A stretch of DNA of 64,000 nt from Ailanthus altissimus (lineage: Eukaryota; Streptophyta; Magnoliopsida; Sapindales; Simaroubaceae), in NCBI GenBank assembly GCA_946807835.1, contig OX327700.1:23100001-23164000 (forward strand), written 5' to 3'. Made by a program: the position numbers and the translations under genes. The stretch's first letter is position 1. Each line of letters opens with the position of its first letter. This document shows, piece by piece, positions 60,049-64,000 of this stretch. Below the pieces are notes generated by a model. It did no database searches. It was not told where the DNA came from and worked only from the letters and a program-made list of their open reading frames with translations.

Positions 60049-61085
60049 TGGGGGTTAATTAGGTTTAGTATTTTTATCTTCTAAACTTAATATTTATTAA
60101 TTTAAATTAATATTATTTGATTCTTATGTGCTTTATTATTATTTTGTAGGTTTGAAGTCAATAGAACAAATAAGGATGCAAATTCAAAAAAAAAACAAGG
60201 GAAAAAAATCAAATTTGTTACAATATATTACTACAATAAATCATTAAAATAATTGTGAATAGTAATTATAAATAGTAATGTTGTTACAGTGCCAGCCCGA
60301 GGCACTCAAGGCAGTGTCTTTCGCGTCCAAAAATGAATATTGTGGAGCTCATACGACTAAAGTTACTCCTAAACTACCTTAGATATGAAATTCCCTTAAT
60401 TTGTAGCCACAAAATCTATAAAATAAAGGAATTTTGAAGCTAAAAGCACATACAACAAGAAAGAGAAAAAAAGTGAACAAATTTTAAAGAGTTTAGATCG
60501 CAATGTGAAGATTGAAAACAAATTTTAAGGAGTTTAGATCGCAATGTGAAGATTGAAAACGAGAATTCAACAAGAAGTTGAGAAAATGAAGAATCAGACT
60601 ACTATTCTTTGTTTTCTTCTTCTCTTACTTATATCTTTTATTTTTTTTATTTATTATATTTATCAATTTATATTTTAAAACTCTAATTTTTATCATAAAC
60701 TAAGTTTTTATATTTAGGGCTACAACTTTAAACTTAATATGTGATTGAATTCAGTTCTTTTCTTTATTTTTATAAACTCAATAGTAGAATTAATTAATTA
60801 TTCTATACTTAATACTTTCTAATTACTTGATCACTAATTAAATTATTATGGAACCCTAATGAACTTGAAGAATGAATTTAGGTGTTGGCCTTAAATATTT
60901 TGATATATGATTATAGTATAATAATTATGAGTTTCATATGAGATAGATATATATTTATATGGCAAATATGGTAGTAATAAATCAGTTTTTAATGAATTTT
61001 ATCATCATCTAATTATCATAGACACATAAGTAATTGTTAGGGTAAGATATAGTCACTCAATCATTGATAGAGGCTTGTGATGATA
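60049..61085 (+). mobile_element. truncated LTR, family A copy 5
   Basis: It is similar to A4 read in the opposite direction: TGGGGGTTAATTAGG at the start, then TCTTCTAAACTTAATAT, TATTTTGTAGGTTTGAAGTC, and AGAGGCTTGTGATGATAT near the break. The last roughly 370 bp of the LTR are missing. It has the family GC patch (about 60283-60330) and a TATA-like CTATAAAATAAAGG (about 60416). A 55-bp internal tandem duplication lies at about 60480-60560. Confidence 0.65.
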
Positions 61086-61271
61086 TATGTCCAATCACCT
61101 CACCAAGCTTCAAAGAAAAGTAGAGTAAGGAGAAGAAAAGAACGAGGGTGCGAGACTTCAGGAGTTGTCTCACATTAAGTAAAGATTGAATTCTTCAAAT
61201 TAGTGGCTAGTGTTGAGTGGAAGAAGAGGCAACATGGGGGCTCGTTAGCCATGGTGAAAGGGGGAGGCAAG
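61086..61271. other. unassigned spacer before the chromovirus LTR
   Basis: Purine-rich and without a frame. It joins the truncated A5 LTR to the 3' LTR of the chromovirus and may be a scrap of another element. Confidence 0.35.
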
Positions 61272-61801
61272 TGTCACGGACTTAATTTCTCGAACCGTGC
61301 GGCCTTAGACACTTGCTAGTGTTAAGTAGCCAAAAACCCAATAAACCAAGAAAGAGATGAAGAAGAAGAAGCAAGATGTGTGATGAAATACTCTTGTATT
61401 GATAACCAAGAGAATTACAAGCTAAGAGGTGTCTTGCTCCAAATGAGAGCTCACATATTTATAGCAAAAGCTATGTACAATGAATGGCTAAGATTGAAAG
61501 CATCTAACGGTCCAAAATAAAAGCCACCTACCATAGGTAATATTCCATTGGAATATTCCTATTCTAGAATTCTCTACCACTTACAATTTACAAGTGGGTA
61601 ATATTCCAAAGAATATCCTTATTTTAGAATACTCTACCAACTACTAATTACATGTGGGCTTGGCCCATGAATACCACAAACTGAAGTGGGCCTTTTAAAA
61701 GGTGTGCTCCATGAATGCTCCAATGGCCCAAGTAGTCTTTGAGGGAACTTGGCGTGCACCAAATGTTCGATGAATTGCTTGAGGACATTTGGGGCGTGAC
61801 A
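61272..61801 (-). repeat. 3' LTR of the chromovirus (530 bp)
   Basis: In plus reading it starts TGTCACGGACTT and ends TTGGGGCGTGACA. On the minus strand it follows a polypurine tract (CTTGGTGAGGGAGAA, 61816-61802) directly after the pol stop. A TATA box (minus CTATAAATATG, about 61456-61463) precedes a short R/U5. The outer flank is GCAAG; its partner lies beyond the window. Confidence 0.85.
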
Positions 61802-61817
61802 TTCTCCCTCACCAAGT

Positions 61818-64000
61818 TCACGCGACGCCCTCGTCGCGTCTTCGCTGGAACTCGCGCACCTTGTCTTCAAACTGCCATAGTGAGTTTTCGGGTTCCCAAC
61901 TTGCTTCACTATCGGGCTGTCCCTTCCACTTGACAAAGTATTCACGACTTGGAGGATAATTCTTCTTCCGTACTGTCCTTACATCAAGGATTAGTTCTGC
62001 CTCCTTGTCGTAAGATGTGGAAACTCCCAAAGGTGCCCGGGATTGTGGTCCACGCTCCGTGTCATCCGTATCTCCATGATATGGCTTTAAGCAACTTGCG
62101 TGAAACATCGGATGTAGCCTTAGTCTCGATGGTAAGTCCACCTTGTATGAGACTTTGCCAACTCTCTTGGCAATCGAAAACGGCCCCTCATATTTTCAAA
62201 CAAGGCCCTTGTGAAGTGGGCGGGTAGACTTGTACTGTGTCGGGAGTATTTTTACCATCACCAAGTCTCCGAAATTGAACTCAACATGTCTCCGCTTGTT
62301 ATCTTCCCATTTCTTCATCCGTTTAGACGCCTTGTCGAGATACACCCGCGCTAAGTCTGACTGCTCATGCCAAGACTTTGCAGCTTTGTATGCTACTGGA
62401 CTCTTCCCCGTATCGCTGGATACGAGCGCATGCGGTGTAAGAGGCTGCTGGCCAGTTGCTAGCTCGAATGGGCTCCGATTTGTTGACTCGCTCCGCTGCA
62501 AATTGTATGAGAATTGAGCAACGTCGAGTAGCTTAGCCCAATCCTGCTGATTGGCACTCACAAAGTGCCGCAAATACAGCTCCAAAAGTGCATTCACCCG
62601 TTTGGTTTGCCCATCCGTTTGTGGGTGAAAGCTGGTGGAAAAGTGAAGTTTTGACCTCATGAGATTGAATAACCCCGTCCAAAACCTGCCGGTGAATCTG
62701 GTGTCACAATCACTTACTATCACTCTCAGTAATCCCCAATATTTGACCACATGCTTGAAGAAAAACCTTGCGGTCTCTTCCGCACTGCACTCCTTTGGTG
62801 CTGGAATGAAAGTAGTGTACTTGGAGAATCGGTCTACCACCACGATGATAGTCCCACATCCCTCCGATTTCGGCAAACTCACAATGAAGTCCATGGAGAT
62901 GCTCTCCCAAGGTCTCTCCGGTATGGGCAGGGGATCAAGTAAACCTGCGGGACTCCGCTGCTCCACCTTGTCTTGTTGGCATACTAGACAAGTCTTTACG
63001 AACTGTTCTATCTCCTCCCGCATATGTGGCCAATAGTACACCGTCTCTAGTAGAGCACGTGTATGCCTTTGTCCTGGATGTCCTGCCCATTTGGTGTCAT
63101 GACACTCTTTAATAAGGTTCTGCCGCAAGTTTCCCCATTTTGGCACATACACCAGACGGCCTTTGGTGTAAAGAAGCCCATCTTCTAACCAAAACCGCTG
63201 TGTTTTCCCATCATGCGCCTGTACAGAAATTTGCTTAGCAAAGGGGTCTTATTTTGTACCTTCACGAAATAGGCTGAGTAGCTCCCCTTCTAGCTTACTG
63301 ATAGATGCTAACTCAGCCTTCCGGCTTAAGGCGTCCGCCACCACATTCACCTTACCCGATTTGTACTCGAGTTCATAGTCGAACTCCGCCAAGAAATCCT
63401 GCCACCTGGCTTGCTTCGGGCTGAGCTTCTTTTGACTCTGAAAATAGCTCGTTGCGACATTGTCCGTCATCACTACGAACTTTGCTCCAAGCAAGTAATG
63501 TCGCCAAGTGCGCAGGCAATGGATGACTGCCGTCATCTCTTTTTCTTGCACCGTATACCGCCTCTCCGTTTCATTGAGCTTTCGGCTCTCAAATGCAATT
63601 GGATGGCCTTGTTGCATTAGAACACCCCCAATAGCAAAATCGGATGCATCGGTGTATACCTCATACGGTAGCAAGTAGTTTGGCAGCGCAAGAACCAGTT
63701 CCTCAATTACCGCTTTCTTCAACTGATCAAAAGCCCGTTGACACTCCTCAGTCCATTCCCACGCTTTGGTTTTCTTCAGCAAGTCAGTGAGGGGTGCAGC
63801 AATGGTGGAGTAGCTTTTGATGAACCTCCGGTAATAATTGGCTAACCCGAGAAAGGACCGCAGCTCGGTTACTTTCGTGGGCGCCTCCCAATCCACTATT
63901 GCCCGAATTTTTGCCCTATCCATCAGCAACTTGCCTTGTTTGATCTTGTGGCCCAGAAAGTCCACCTCCGATTTGGCAAAAGAACACTTCTCCCTCTTCA
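61818..64000 (-). pseudogene. pol: chromovirus pol: RT end, RNase H, integrase, chromodomain
   Basis: One minus-strand frame runs from the window end to the TGA at 61818, broken only by TAA (63251-63249) and TGA (62198-62196). Order: RT thumb ([18 protein letters not shown]), RNase H with all four acidic residues in context (YTDASD, EKEM, MTDN, VADALSR), the integrase HHCC zinc finger (GHPGQRHT then CLVCQQDK), core residues SMDFI and VSDCD, then DGQTKRVN where gypsy integrases have DGQTERVN. The catalytic Glu is Lys (codon 62603-62601). The GPF-type linker and a C-terminal chromodomain (REYFVKWKGQPDSEASWEPE) follow. The frame stops 16 bp before the LTR. It encodes the replication enzymes of a Ty3/gypsy chromovirus; this copy cannot integrate on its own. 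The upstream gag and RT core lie outside the window. It is well preserved, so a fairly young insertion. Confidence 0.93.

Noticed and set aside
62659..63036. 125-codon plus frame over the integrase
   Set aside because: Antisense shadow of the chromovirus pol gene, whose minus frame contains all integrase motifs.
1..64000. tRNA, rRNA or organelle insertions
   Set aside because: I scanned for tRNA-like cores and conserved rRNA stretches and saw none apart from PBS sequences of retroelements; a tRNAscan or organelle alignment would settle it.

Overview
This is plant nuclear DNA, almost certainly from a eudicot. It is AT-rich, full of nested LTR-retrotransposon debris, and holds one clear host gene: an eight-exon chloroplast Cu/Zn superoxide dismutase (CSD2 type) on the minus strand at about 37.9-42.6 kb, with canonical splice sites and a miR398-type site in exon 4. 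I cannot name the species from the sequence.

Layout: 1-5.3 kb is AT-rich intergenic DNA with a probable Copia-type LTR (about 1.19-2.05 kb). From 5.4 to 12.46 kb lies a badly decayed plus-strand Ty3/gypsy element (gag, RT and integrase remnants), interrupted by a solo LTR of family A (A1, 7015-8368). A family B solo LTR (B1, 12458-16023) follows, itself split by a family A solo LTR (A2). From 16648 to 25946 is a young, complete LTR retroelement (D1, about 9.3 kb, 2.75-kb LTRs, TSD TATAT, minus orientation). It has no gag or pol. Instead it carries two plus-strand, antisense transcription units, each with its own TATA box and poly(A) signal: an intact 386-codon ORF of unknown function and an intronless LOG-type cytokinin-activating enzyme gene with one homopolymer frameshift. 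From 26 to 31.9 kb is a decayed minus-strand gypsy-associated ORF region split by solo LTR A3, which is itself split by solo LTR B3. 33.3-37.1 kb is AT-rich with one short tandem array. The SOD gene carries a hAT-like MITE in intron 6. From 43 to 61 kb are more remnants: a MULE transposase C-terminus, a solo LTR of the D family (D3, 46114-48837), an Athila-like gag with its 5' LTR and PBS (A4), two more B solo LTRs (B4, B2) inside a decayed gypsy gag, and a truncated A-type LTR (A5). From 61272 to the window end is the 3' half of a minus-strand Ty3/gypsy chromovirus (RNase H, integrase, chromodomain, 3' LTR) with only a few disabling point mutations.

The most interesting item is D1. It is a recently inserted, non-autonomous retroelement (LTRs nearly identical) whose whole coding capacity is antisense and appears to run from internal promoters, including a captured cytokinin-activation gene. 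The second theme is the strong excess of solo LTRs, most with preserved 5-bp target duplications. They give an explicit nesting order and show families A and B inserting into one another. The third is a GC-rich motif cluster found upstream of the TATA box in every A-family LTR and in the unrelated Copia-like LTR.
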